Of a stretch of 64,000 bases of DNA, positions 35,202 through 46,796 are shown in pieces. The notes beneath the pieces are model-generated. The model was not told the origin of the DNA, made no database searches, and was given only the letters and a program-made list of their open reading frames with translations. This DNA is from Coptis chinensis (taxonomy: Eukaryota > Streptophyta > Magnoliopsida > Ranunculales > Ranunculaceae): contig CM027380.1 in NCBI GenBank assembly GCA_015680905.1, forward strand, positions 38,742,001 to 38,806,000, written 5' to 3'. Within the stretch, counting starts at the first letter, position 1, and each line of letters begins with the position of its first letter. Made by a program: the position numbers and the translations under genes.

Positions 35202-36586
35202 TGTACGCACAAAAATGTGTACCTAGGTTTATGCAATTGATTTTAGAGTCTCCACTAACTTTATTAAGGAAAAGTTGAGTAAAACCTATGTGAAGGACTA
35301 GCACTCAAAACTAGATTATTATTGGGTTCGGGAGTCAAGGTACGAAATAGGGGAAAAGAAGACTAAAGACGGAGAAGACTAAGAACTTCATTAGAAAAAC
35401 CTCGAAGTCGAAATTTTACCTTCAACTCCAAATTAAACTAAAGAAATTCTACTCTAGAATGATGAACTAGAAAAGAAAAGGAAGAACACTCAAGAAAAGA
35501 AAACTACTAGGCTATTAGCTTTGAATAGCTAGGTCCAGATTATTAACTCCGAATTCCTAGCTCTAGATGTTTTTTTTTGTGGGTGAATGAGACCCATATT
35601 TATAGCTTTTTGGGATGGATTTCAATATGGTAATGATTTTGATCCAATGCTTGAGTATTGTTGAAGAAAAATCCAATGGCTTGATATCTTTTTGGTTGCA
35701 CCTCCTAAATCTGGCCCTTGATTGAAGAGGTGGGATAAGGGCTGCGATCTTGACCCTTGGTTTTTGGATCTTTCAGATGGATTAGGGCAAAAAATTAAGC
35801 CCTACACGTCCTCAATGAGCCCATAATCCAGGGTTTCCAAACATAGCTCCAAAATGGCATATTCTCTAGAATATTCTTGATTTTAGGGATCAAATCAAAT
35901 CAAACAAATAAGGAAGGTTCTTTAGGTTTTTGGAGGCTTGAATATGGGCTAGAAAACCTAATGAAAAGGTCCAACTCGAGCTGGATCCACAGCCCACGAG
36001 CACGGGTCCAAAATCCACAAAAAGGCCCATTTTGACCATATTTTCAATGCTGCAAATTCCCTTTGATCGGGTCAAAATTAGGCAAACTCTTCTTCACAAA
36101 TTTTTTTAATTAATCCATTAGTAAGGTCCATGAACTCTTAAAAATACCCTTAGGTCGAAATCTTACTCCAATAATATATTGCACTGAACAGCGCGCACAA
36201 TGGGCTGAAACGGGATAGGGCAAAATTAGGGTTTCTAAAATCCAAAAGGAACTTAGGCAAGTTTGTACTCATTTCAAAAGATTTTTCAAGGGGAATTCAA
36301 ATATGAAATAATCTCATCCAAAGAAAGAGCGGAAAAAACGAGATTTGGGCTCCAAAGGGTTACAGGGGCATTTTGGTCATTTTCAGCGCAAAACTCAAAA
36401 AGCAACGAAACTTTAGCCATAGCTAGAACATGATGAGGAGAGTCTAAAGATGCTAAAAGAAGATGAAAAGAAAGAAGTTTGATGTAGAAATGAAGACTCT
36501 AGAAAGTAAATCACCTTATGTGATCAAATTTAATTTAAGGCAAAATCATGAATGAATTATGCTTTGGGTGCAAAAATTTGTCTACA
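35202..36586 (-). mobile_element. Solo LTR, 1385 bp, with CAACC target duplication
   Basis: An insertion in the left arm only. It starts TGTACGCACAAAAATG and ends TTTGTCTACA (TG...CA) and is flanked by CAACC at 35197-35201 and 36587-36591. The right arm (near 41095) shows the empty site. A CTATAAATATGGG TATA box on the minus strand (about 35597-35605) suggests minus orientation, so the LTR would begin TGTAGACAAATTTTTGCACC. Perhaps of the Tat/Ogre group. Solo LTRs arise by recombination between an element's two LTRs. Confidence 0.85.
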
Positions 36587-36589
36587 CAA

Positions 36590-37500
36590 CCCCTCAAAAA
36601 ACATATGCAAACCATCATGTTGTAGCTGTGTTAAAAAGTTTGAATGACCCAAAAGATGAATTAGCAATATTTTAGGTGAGAAAGGAATGAAGTTTGGATC
36701 CTGATGTCTTTCATGAGGCTCAGATGCAGAAAAATAAGACAAACTAGGTTTCTCACTACACTCGGTCAAAGCTTGGCTCTTAACTACAGGAATGGTGTAC
36801 TCATAGGATTGTGTGCTAGGCAAATACTCTTCACTGTGAGGGTTGAAAAAATTATAGAGGGTCTCTGAGGCAATAGACTCAAGTGAAAATTCAAGGTTCC
36901 TCTGAAATGGTGGGTGAATGGATGGCTTAGTTGTGGTAGATGGTTGGATTTTAGGAGGTGGTAACTCAGATGGTTGGCGGTCAGTTGGTGGATCCTCACA
37001 CGCTCTTAAGAACTCTACATCTGGCTTGGCTGAATCCACAAGGTTGTGGTTCGTGGATTTATCTTTAAGAAAGTCATCTATTCCTTCTATTATTATTTCC
37101 TCACCTGCCAAACTAAATTAAGATTCACATTGCTCTAAAGATGTAACTTCCTCTTTTTCTTCCACATTAACTTGTTCATGCCTTAGATTAGAATTGTTAA
37201 TCTCTATTTTCTCACCCTCTTGCTCTAAAACACTATAAGTATCTTCAATGGCATCATTCGAATGTGTCGAGGAATCGTCCAGTCGAGTGTGGTTAGCAAA
37301 CACAAAGATCTGGACATGCTCAACCGGAGGGTCCATATTAAGAGATTGTCAATAGTTATCAAATTCTTCATCTGTCACACCCTTATAAATAGCTTCTAAT
37401 GTGTCATCATTATATTCATCTTTAGATGAATCAATGGGAGGTTCCTCGGTGGCATCTCTCAAATTGGAGTGGTCATCCAAAACATATCCTAAAGAGTCGT
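36590..37500 (-). mobile_element. Left-arm acidic ORF remnant
   Basis: Minus-strand counterpart of the ORF at 40100-41150. Shared features include an acidic DEPTIDSSKDEYNDDTLEAI-like region and NMDPPVEHVQIFVFANHTRL. It is a fossil with more breaks than the right-arm copy. No pol sequence is near it. Confidence 0.6.
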
Positions 37501-38103
37501 CTTCTAGAATTTCCTCATCCAGGTGGGGTGTGGAGTCAACGTAATGGTTAATGGGAAGGTTGTTCTTGTTGTGTGTCGATCTCTGGCAAGGTCGAAAGTT
37601 CTTTGTTAGGTGAGGAGATCATGGAAATCATCTGGGCTATTTTCTGATGCATTGTTAGGTTTTGAAGCATAGTTTGGGAAATTTAGTGTAGGAAGGGTGG
37701 CAAACTAGATGGGTTGGTGATTTCTGGCATGGTGGAAGGGTCTGGCTGGTATGGTGTGTGATAGTCATAGTTATTGGCATTTGGATATGATATGAGTCAT
37801 TCTTGGGATATGGCGTTTGAGTGACTCTGGTTGACTTCGTACTGTGATGGGTTAGGTTGAGGTTGAATGGCTGGTTGATTGTTATTGGTGGAACTCCATG
37901 AATAGTTTGGATGACTAGAAAACTCTTGATTGTATGGGTTACTATAAAAATCTGAAAATTGAGGCTCATAATTATTATTATATCCTATAGTAGGCTCAAA
38001 CTCTTGATATGATGGGCAATGAGAAGCTCAAACTATAAAATCTGAAAATTGGGTGAAAGGTTTTCATAATAATCACATGATTGCTCGTCTAAATATATAT
38101 TAT

Positions 38104-38106
<3 letters not shown>

Positions 38107-38138
<32 letters not shown>
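38107..38138. repeat. (AT)n microsatellite, left arm
   Basis: About 30 bp of alternating AT, mirrored by a (TA)n run at 39576-39600 in the right arm. Confidence 0.85.
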
Positions 38139-38142
<4 letters not shown>

Positions 38143-38793
38143 TATGCAAACGAAACTCTAATTATAAATTTCTAGATAGGCGTGTAGTATACTAGATAGG
38201 CGTGTGTGTTGACGTTGACGCTTGATTACGTTAGGCGTTTTTCTTCGGCCTGACCTAATCTCATGCAAGGCTAAGACCAATCTTAACTAAACACGACAAC
38301 ACTCAAAAGAATAATGATATGCTAGTATAAACCTCTAACAGGAGATGCAAGGTGTGGAAGAAAGAAGTACCTGAATGCCTCCTTGCTTCGCTTATGAATA
38401 GGGTCTTGTATACGCGAGCTCAGTGTGTGTAACAAGTTAGAAACACTGAATAACTTGAAGTAATGGAAATTTGAACTAACCAGTGAAAATCGGGCTTTTC
38501 CAGAAAAGGGCGCGGGTCGCGCTCAGGTCTAACTCGAGTTCTAGGCGTTTCAGCGCGGAGGGCGCTCGAACATTGCCTTGGTAGGGCATTGGTCACGCTC
38601 AAGTCCAATTCGAGTTCCAGGCACTTCAGCGCAGGGGGAGCTCGAACTTTGCCTGGATAGGGCACGGGGAGCGCTCAGGCTTGTTCTTTGAAATTTTTTA
38701 GTTTCTGAACCAGACAATCACTGTTAGAATCAAACAAGGGTGGGTGGGTTTAATGGGACTTTGAAAAGACTAACAATACTAATGAAAACAATT

Positions 38794-38917
38794 TAATAAA
38801 CCCTTAGCTTAAAATAAGCTTTAGTTTAACTTGCGTTGAGTTTAATCGCTTATTCGTAGGTAAATCTATCATTTTCCCTTTATCAAATGGTGCCGCTACC
38901 ATCATAGTTCCCTTTAG
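38794..38917 (+). mobile_element. Spacer of the inverted repeat: LTR end and PBS
   Basis: The 124-bp centre is not duplicated. It contains about 85 bp of LTR end (to TATCA at 38885), then the PBS TGGTGCCGCTACC at 38888-38900 on the plus strand, a worn tRNA-Asp site. So the right arm starts as a normal plus-strand element, while the left arm begins inside its leader. AGCTTA-AAA-TAAGCT near 38804 is a small palindrome. Confidence 0.75.
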
Positions 38918-39573
38918 AATTGTTTTCATTAGTATTGTTAGTCTTTTCAAAGTCCCATTAAACCTACCCCCTTGTTTGATTCTAATAGTGATTGTCTGGC
39001 TCAGAAACTAAAAAATTTCAAAGAACAAGCTTGAGCGCGCCCCGTGCCCTATCCAGGCAAAGTTCGAGCGCCCCCCACGCTGAAGCGCCAGGAACTCGAA
39101 TTGGACTTGAGCGAGACCCCCCCGCCATACCAAGCTAAAGTTCGAGCGCCCCCCGCATTGAAACGCCTGGAACTCAAGTTGGACCTGCGCAATCCGCACC
39201 CTACTTAGGCTAATTCTGAGCGCGACCCGTGCCCTCTTCTCGAAAAGCCCGATTTTCACTAGTTAATTCAAACTTCTATTACTTCAAGTTATTCAGTGTG
39301 AGCTCACGTATACAAGACTCTATTCATAAGCGAAGCAAGGAAGCATTCAGGTACTTCTTTCTTCTGCACCTCGCATCTCCTGTTAGAGGTTTATACTAGC
39401 ATATCAGGATTGTTTTGAGTGTTGTCGTGTTTAGTTAAGATTGGTCTTAGCCTTGCATGAGATTAAGGTCAGGCCGAAGAAAAATGTCTAACGTAATCAA
39501 GCGCCAACGTCAACACACACGCCTATCTAGAAATTTATAATTAAAGTTTCATTTGCATATTAATTGTCCTAGA

Positions 39574-39604
<31 letters not shown>

Positions 39605-40099
39605 CAATTATGTAGACGAGCCTATTCATACTGTGGTAGTCCTGACCATTGGGCTTCTCATTTCCCATCATATCAAAAGTTTGAGCCTACTATAGGATAT
39701 AATAATAATTTTGAGACTTAATTTTCAGATTTTTATAGTAACCCATACAATCAAGAGTTTTCTAGTCATCCAAACTATTCATGGAGTTCCACTAATAACA
39801 ATCAACTAGCCATTCAACCTCAACCTATCCCATCATAGTACGAAGTCAACCAGAGTCACTCAAACGCCATATCCCAAGAAGGACTCATATCATATCCAAA
39901 TGCCAATAACTATGACTATCATACACCATACCAACTAGACCCTTCCACCATGCCAGAAATCACCCACCCATCTAGTTCGCCACCCTTCCCAGACCAAATT
40001 TCCCAAACTATGCTTCAGAACCTAACTATGCTTCAGAACATAGCCCAGATGATTTCCATGATCTCTTCACCTAACAAAGAACTTTCAACCTTGCCAGAG

Positions 40100-41150
40100 A
40101 TCGACACATAACTAGAACAACCTTCCCATGACCCTCCCATTAACCATTATGTTGACTCCACACCCCACCAGGATGAGGAAATTCTTGAAGACAACTCTTT
40201 AGGACATGTTTTGGATTACCACTCCAATTTGAGAGATGCCAATGAGGAACCTCACATTGATTCATCTGAAGATGAATATAATGATGACACATTAGAAGAT
40301 ATTTATAAGGGTGTGACAGAGGAAGAATTTGATAACTATTGGCAATCTCTTAATATGGACCCTCTTGTTGAGCATGTCCAGGCCTTTGTGTTTGCTAACC
40401 GCACTCGGCTGGACGATTCCTCGACACATTTGAATGATGCCATTGAAGATACTTATAGTGTTTTAGAAGAAGAGGGTGAGAAAATAGAGATTAACAATTC
40501 TAATCTAAGGCATGAACAAGTTAATGTGCAAGAAAAAGAGGAAGTTACATCTTTAGAGCAATGTGAATCTCAATTTAGTTTGGCAGCTGAGGAAATAACA
40601 ATGGAAGGAATAGATGACTTTCTTAAAGATAAATACACGAACCACAACCTTGTGGATTCAGCCAAGCCAGAAGTAGAGTTCTTAAGAGCGTGTGAGGACA
40701 CAACACTGACTACCAACCACCTGAGTTACCACCTCCTAAAATCCAACCATCTACCACAACTAAGCCATCCATTCACCCACCATTTCAGAGGAACCTTGAA
40801 TTTGCACTTGAGTCTATTGCCTCAAAGACCCTCTATAATTTTTTCAACCCTCACAGTGAAGAGTGTTTGCCTAGCACACAATCCTATGAGTACACCATTC
40901 CTGTAGTTGAGAGCCAAGCTTTGACCGAGTGTAGTGAGAAACCTAGTTTGTCTTATTTTTCTACATCTGAGTCTCATGAAAGACATCAGGATCCAGACTT
41001 CATTCCTTTCTCACCTAAAGTATTTCTAATTCATCTTTTGGGTCAATCAAACTTTTTAACACTGCTACAACATGATGGTTTGCATATGTTTTTTGAGGGG
41101 TTGCATAAGTTTTCTTTTATTGTTCTACTTGATTGCTCCTAATTATACAA
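40100..41150 (+). mobile_element. Right-arm acidic ORF of a non-autonomous element
   Basis: About 230 open codons, then a second overlapping stretch. The product is strongly acidic (HIDSSEDEYNDDTLEDIYKG, IEDTYSVLEEEGEKIEINN), with NMDPLVEHVQAFVFANRTRL between. It follows a gag knuckle-like segment and a Pro/Gln/Met-rich linker. Acidic ORFs of this type occur in TR-GAG and Tat-lineage elements, but I cannot name a domain. It is the best preserved coding stretch of the inverted repeat. Confidence 0.55.
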
Positions 41151-41961
41151 CTTCATTCTATTTGAGGGTGCATTTAGTACCATGTTTTTATGGCTAGACC
41201 CCAAACTCTTTCGACTACTAGTTTATACTTGACCACGCATCATCTATTCTGTGCCACCCCAGTTTCTTGTTTGTGTGGGGGTGTGCACCGTCTAGGAGAA
41301 TCTGACGTAAAATGAACATTAAATCTACAGGAATCTGACTTTGAAAGACCCACATTTTAAAACAAATTTTCAAAAACCTATTTTCAAAAATTTGTTTGGG
41401 GGTAGGGTGTTTGGTTTTTCCATTCTTGATCACTCAAATTCCTATTCTTATCTCTTCCTCATCTCGTAGCTAAATTTCTTGTTGTTTGTTGTGTTGATGT
41501 CGTTTTTATTGTTTCTAGTAGTTTGGATGTTAAGTTGTTAAATTCAGTAGTTAAATTTGAATTCGGTAGTTAATTGTTATTTGAATTTCTATTTTAATTT
41601 ATTTTGGTTCTTGTCTAAGCATGCGATGATTTTTGCATTAATCCCACCTTCCCGAATTGTTTGGGGGTGGTATTATTTCTTTTAGCCTTATTTTTATATG
41701 ATCCACAATTTTAGTAGTAATTTTGCGATGATTGTTGGGAATGTTGCCGGTATTGGCATGGCTATGATTAGATATTGTGGTAGGATAAAATTTCAAAGAG
41801 TTAAGAAGTTGCTATTCTAAATTCAATCTAAAAGATATTAGGTTAGTTTTGGAATAATGCATATGGGTTGTTTCCATTTTAGGTTTTTGAAATATTTTGT
41901 CTCCGGCAATTACCTTAAAGATTTTTGGCAACTTGTTGATTCATTTTAAAAACTAAAACCC

Positions 41962-41969
41962 TATATAAA
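41962..41969 (+). promoter_or_regulatory. Candidate internal TATA box, right arm
   Basis: TATATAAA followed by CTTCCTTCATTCTCCACAC, about 230 bp before the ORF3-2 start region at 42190-42210. Confidence 0.5.
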
Positions 41970-42060
41970 CTTCCTTCATTCTCCACACAAAACCCACACA
42001 TCTCACTTTCATCTCTCACCTTAAACCTCCAAATTTTTCCTTTTACTTTTCCCTTCATCC

Positions 42061-43000
42061 TGCTCAGAACACATGGAGAGCAACTCGCTCCCTTCCAAGG
42101 CTAAATTTGAGCGCCACCCACACCCTAACCTTCGTAGCCACGAAAAATTTTGATTTTTTGTCAGGTTTTCCAGGGTAGTTTGCAGCAATTCTAGAGTGCA
42201 TTTATTGAAATGAACTCTCCTACACTCATACCGGAGCAGTCTTTTGAAGACTTGTTCCAAAGTGACACCTATGGTGCGTGGTTTCGTGAGGTAATCATAC
42301 AAGCAGTCTGGGAACCGCTAATGATAAGACCTGATGAACTTTATTCTCCTACACTTACATCTTATTTTTATGATAATTGTAAGTTATTTGATAGATCGAA
42401 TGGGAAACGTGTTCTCCATCACCATTGAGGATGAAACGATGGAAATTACCAAGCTTGTTAGCCTTTGCTCTCGGACTTGCTATGCCCGCTGAATTACAAG
42501 ACTCATGGGCCTATTTGGTAGATAACATGTACCTCTATAACTATGATGATTTGCATGAAGATTATGGGGCATGAATCTTTAGGATAGAGGACCAAGGGGA
42601 CTATAATGTAGCCCTTGGTAGCCTGTCCATGAATGTTGGCACTGTTATGTTTTGGATAATGCTAAACATTAGAGGGGAATGGCGTTATTCTTCTGCAAAT
42701 GACGAAACTTGTGATATTTTCCTTGCTTTAGCTGGAGGACATATGCTCTATGATATTCCCCAGACCTTAATGTCTAGTTTAGCACGAGCCCATAGCATGA
42801 GGCATAAGTACCTTCTTATGCTTGTTTTAGTTTGCCGTATTATGCTATGTTTCTTCTCTATTTTTTGTGCCCGTTTCACGGATTGGGTGGTGGTCGATAT
42901 TGTGAAATCCACCAATTGTATTATTCGCTTTTTCCATGCAATGACTTGGCCGGGGTGGAGGCTACAATCTCATTTGGTTGCGGCCTACACCATTTCTACT
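42061..43000 (+). mobile_element. ORF3-2 remnant following the right arm
   Basis: A short leader with two GAGCGC-type units (42080-42140) precedes SPTLIPEQSFEDLFQSDTYG, matching SPIVIPEQSFEHLLGSESYG of E6. SMNVGTVMFWIMLNIRGEW and SMRHKYLLMLVLVCRIM follow, matching the E6 ORF3-2. The remnant is broken in a few places and ends where an LTR fragment starts near 42993. Confidence 0.75.
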
Positions 43001-43883
43001 CTCGATGCTATCGCAATAGAGTTGGAGTAGAAGATTCGTTCCACTCCTAGTTCTTTAAAATTCGCGTTTTCAACGACTATCGGTTTATCTAAAGTTAATC
43101 AGAGTATGGATGGGAATTATACTACGATGGAAATTATACTAACAAGATATGATAATTCGATTACAGAATACTAAACTTGACTATATGATAAGGAATTAGG
43201 GGGGATTGATTCTACCTTAACTCGACTTAATTAACTAGCGAAGATTCGTCGTAATCCAAATTGCAATGTTTTCGTATAGCAATTGGTTCTTCCTAATCCC
43301 TAGTTGTTCATGGTAATCTCTACCAACTAACATCTCACATGTGAAGCAATCAAACCCATTCTCATTGTGAACTAATTACTTTCTAGATTGGAATGGAAAA
43401 TTACGACTATCCTACGCTAACAACAATCAAGCTTTCATCAAGGCTTCCTCAAACCCCTCTAATGGAGGTTTAACCTAGAGTCATTAAACTGTCATTTCCA
43501 ATTGAATTTAAACAAGACATAATATAAAGATTGTAAATTTACTTATTTGATCTAAACAAGAATTCAAAACTAAATTAACACTAAGAAATGATTAATAACT
43601 AAATGATCGAAACTAGATCTAAATAATTTAATAATTATAACTAGATTATGATTAACTAATTAGCAATTGAAGACAACCTAATTTATGAATTTAACAATAC
43701 TAAAACTAAATAAGAATTTAATTAATAAACTAAATTGAGATGAAAATGAATACTTTATTATGAAACTAATATTTGATTCTAAAATAATAATCTACTTGTT
43801 CTAACACTAATTAATTGAAAGGTAAAACTAGATCTAAAACTATATGCTCTAATGGCTACCTACAAACTAGAATTGCTAATTAT
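42993..43883 (-). repeat. E10 3'-side LTR fragment
   Basis: Minus-strand LTR fragment of the TGATAAGAGCCC group, about 90% like 43903-45502, lacking its outer part. It abuts ORF3-2 at about 42993 and the E10 PBS at 43884. Confidence 0.75.
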
Positions 43884-43900
43884 CCCCAGCAGCGGCGCCA
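43884..43900 (-). promoter_or_regulatory. E10 primer-binding site (tRNA-Asp)
   Basis: Minus strand TGGCGCCGCTGCTGGGG, two bases after the LTR end. It matches the 17-nt complement of the plant tRNA-Asp 3' end with two differences, the longest PBS match in the window. Confidence 0.85.
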
Positions 43901-43902
43901 TT

Positions 43903-45502
43903 TGATAAATGTATAATGATAGTTTTACCTACGAATAAGTGATTAAACTCAACACAAGTAAAACTAAAACTATTTACGATGCTAATTATCAAAGTTTTCT
44001 ACTCTCTTATCAATGCAATACGTTTAGAGTAGAAAGTTCGTTCCACTCCTAGGTCTTTAGTATTCAATGTTTCCTAAGGTTATCACTCTATCCAAAGTCA
44101 ATGAGAGTATGGACGAAAATTTTATACTACGATGTCAATTCAAATACTAAACAAGATAAGAATAACTTCGCAAGTATGAAATGTTAAATTGACACTATGA
44201 TAAGGAATTAGGGGGGATTGATTCCACCTTAACTCGACTTAATTAACTAGCGAAGATTCGTCATAATCCGAATTACAATGCTTTCGCATAGCAATTGGGT
44301 GTTCCTAATCCCTAATTGTTCATGGTAATCTCTACCAACTAACAACTAGCATGTGAAGTAATCAAACCCATTCTCATGGTGAACTAATTACTTTCTAGAT
44401 TGGAATGAAAAATTATGACTATTCTACGCTAACAACAATCAAGCTTTCATCAAGACTTCCTCAAACCCCTCTAATGGAGGTTTAGCCTAGAGTCATTAAA
44501 CTATCATTTCCAATTGAATTTAAACAAGACATGATATAAAGATTCTAAATTTGCTTATTTGAATTCAAATGGAAATCTAATCATGTAAGATATAATTGAA
44601 ACTAGTAATGACAAATAACTAAATCTATGAATTGAAACTAAATAATTAATGGAAAATGAAACTAGATTATGAAGAACTAACTAACTTTATTGATCTAATG
44701 AAGAAATAACAATTGATTCAATAACTAATTTAAAACAAGGTAAATAAAACTAATTAATTAATGGAGTCTAAATCTAGATCTCAAACTATTCACTAATGGC
44801 TACCTAAAAACTCGAATTAACAACTAATAAAATTGACAACTAACTAGATTAATCTATATAAACTAATTCTATATTACAAAAAACTAAATTTTATGACCTA
44901 GAACTAGGTTTAGATCTAGATAGCTTAAGAGCTAAGCTTTTGTCTTTTGATATAGAAGAGTTAGATCCCCAAATTGGTGCATGGGCTGAGGATCCATGTT
45001 TTGGGCTGAAAAATTGAGCCCAAAACCCAATTTGTTGAATCCAAGACTTTCCATTCTGGTCGTGTTACTGTAGCACGAGTTTTCACCAACTTATACTACT
45101 CTGATCGAGTCAAGATCTAAACCATTGGAAAGAACTTTCTGAGCCGGCCATTTTGATATAAAATGGGCCCAAATCTGAGGTCTGAGTCCAAAGATATGGT
45201 CTTTTGAAGTTCTATTGACTTTTCTTCAGCTTTCTAATCCGGTTTGACTTTCATTTAACAGCTTGACTTGGGCTTTTTAAGGGTTTTTTCTCTATGAAAC
45301 TTGGGCTTTCTTCATAGAACTTTCATAGAAATCACTTTAGCTCCTTTTAGTGCCTAATTAGTAACGAATTTACATTATTCAACTCTGAAGCCTAAAATAC
45401 TCAAAAACACGTAATTAGTGATAAACCAATATTATTAATCACATAATTGGTCTAACAGCTATATTGTTAAGGGGTTAAAACTATAGTTTTGGGCTCTTAT
45501 CA
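43903..45502 (-). repeat. E10 5' LTR (1600 bp)
   Basis: Minus-strand LTR, TGATAAGAGCCCAAAACTATAG to ATTTATCA. It is followed within 20 bp by another LTR fragment, so the element interior is gone. Confidence 0.88.
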
Positions 45503-45525
45503 GATGACGTGCTCTCCTACGTGAT

Positions 45526-46552
45526 TGATCAGCTCTCAAATGTGCATTTTATTACTTTTATATTACTGTATTACAGTTACGCTTAATGAAAAGACAACTC
45601 ATAGCTTTTATTGCCTTTTTGAGGTTACGGAGAATTTCAGGCCACTTATCATTAAAGTTGCATCTTAACACCTAAAAGAGCCTTAATCACGTTTATTATG
45701 AAGACCAGATGCTACTATGAAAAAGTGCTGAAAACGTCAAAGTCAATGGTAAAATGGAGGCCCTAATCTAAAAATATGGCATTCTCAAAAACCTAACTTG
45801 GTCAAGAAGGAATAAAAAATCAATAGAAAAAGCAAAAGCAAAAGTGAAGTGTGAGGTGTCTCAAAAGTAATGGAGGAGGGCAAATCAGTAAAAGGCAAAA
45901 GTGGGGGTATATAATCTAAAAGTTAGGGAGAAAGAAGGCATTCATTGTTTTAGGGTCCAAACCATTTGGTTTGTAGAATTTAGTCTTGTTTTTCATTTCA
46001 AGTCTTTTACTTTATTGTTCTTCATTTCCTTTTATTTAAATCTTGTTATTTTGCTTTGTTTGTTTCAATCAACAAATCTTCTTTTGTTGTTCTTGTTTCA
46101 ATCTTCATTTCAATGCTTTATTTCAATGTTTTCATGTCATTTTCATACCAAAAAACTTAAGTTTTCATGTTTTCATTAACTTAAACTAAACAAGTCTTTA
46201 CCAAGAGTCTATCTTTCTTCTTCTTAACTCCCACACTCAAACTCTAAACAATTTAAAATGAACCTCACTTCTTACAAACTCTTTTAAAGTTACTTACCAC
46301 AATCAAACAGCTTCAAATGTGCCACCGTCATGGATTGAAGGAGCAAGAGTACTTGGTTGAGAATCTAAGGAGGAAGCACCATTCTCATCTTTCCATTTCT
46401 ATTTTTTAAAATTTTTTGTTGTTTTATTTTGTTGTTTTTCAGTACTGATTTACTTTCTTGCAAATTAGGGTTCGGGATCAACAAGCTAGAGAGAAGTCAA
46501 GTCGTGGACAAAAGCCTAATGTAAGTTTACGAGAACCGTCAAGGGCGTATCA
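45526..46552 (+). repeat. LTR-B copy, plus strand
   Basis: Begins TGATCAGCTCTCAAATG and matches the E4 LTR (16096-17207, minus) to about 46320, without the MITE. TATATAA at 45908-45914 is a candidate promoter. The end at TATCA (46552) is a guess, since no second copy covers it and no target duplication is visible. Confidence 0.6.
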
Positions 46553-46796
46553 GTAGGCCCGTCGAAAGATACCAACATCTGATTTTTTACCAGTTCAGTT
46601 GTTGTTTGATGTATAGTTGCACTCCAAACCCGGATTTTGTAATAGAGTAAGATAAATCAGTAGAACTTTTTTGTACTAATTACAGATAAAAAGAAAAATG
46701 AAAAAATTAGGAAAAATTAGTTTTTGATTGATTTTTGTGGATGAACATGAGTTAAACTTAGTTGAAGTTTAATACTTACCAATGGATTAGAGTTTT
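46553..46796. other. Unassigned AT-rich stretch
   Basis: No ORF or repeat recognised. It forms one continuous target with 48298 onward once the solo LTR is removed. Confidence 0.5.

Larger units (their letters stand above)
34236..38793 (-). repeat. Giant inverted repeat, left arm
   Basis: Reverse complement of 38918-42060. Once the 1.39-kb solo LTR insertion (35202-36591) is removed, the arm is about 3.17 kb against 3.14 kb on the right and is collinear throughout. Read on the minus strand it holds leader (38160-38790), a gag-like knuckle region, an acidic ORF remnant (36590-37500), the post-pol-type spacer with polypurine-like motifs (near 34630 and 34893) and a TATA box (34327-34332). The outer end at 34236 joins unrelated DNA. 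Confidence 0.9.
38918..42060 (+). repeat. Giant inverted repeat, right arm
   Basis: Plus-strand arm holding leader with alternating GAGCGC units (39020-39240), a knuckle-like YCGSPDHWASHFP (near 39620-39670), the acidic ORF, post-pol-type spacer with GTTTGGGGGT motifs (near 41390 and 41660) and a TATA box at 41962. It lacks protease, reverse transcriptase and integrase, so the arm resembles a TR-GAG/LARD-like non-autonomous element. Sequence beyond 42060 continues naturally into ORF3-2. Confidence 0.88.

Noticed and set aside
36918-37121. Plus-strand Gly/Trp-rich ORF in the left arm
   Set aside because: Antisense to the acidic ORF whose homologue is read on the plus strand in the right arm.
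38420-38665. Cys/Arg-rich ORFs at 38420-38665 and 39008-39259
   Set aside because: They come from the GC-rich leader repeat in opposite arms and have no conserved start or frame.
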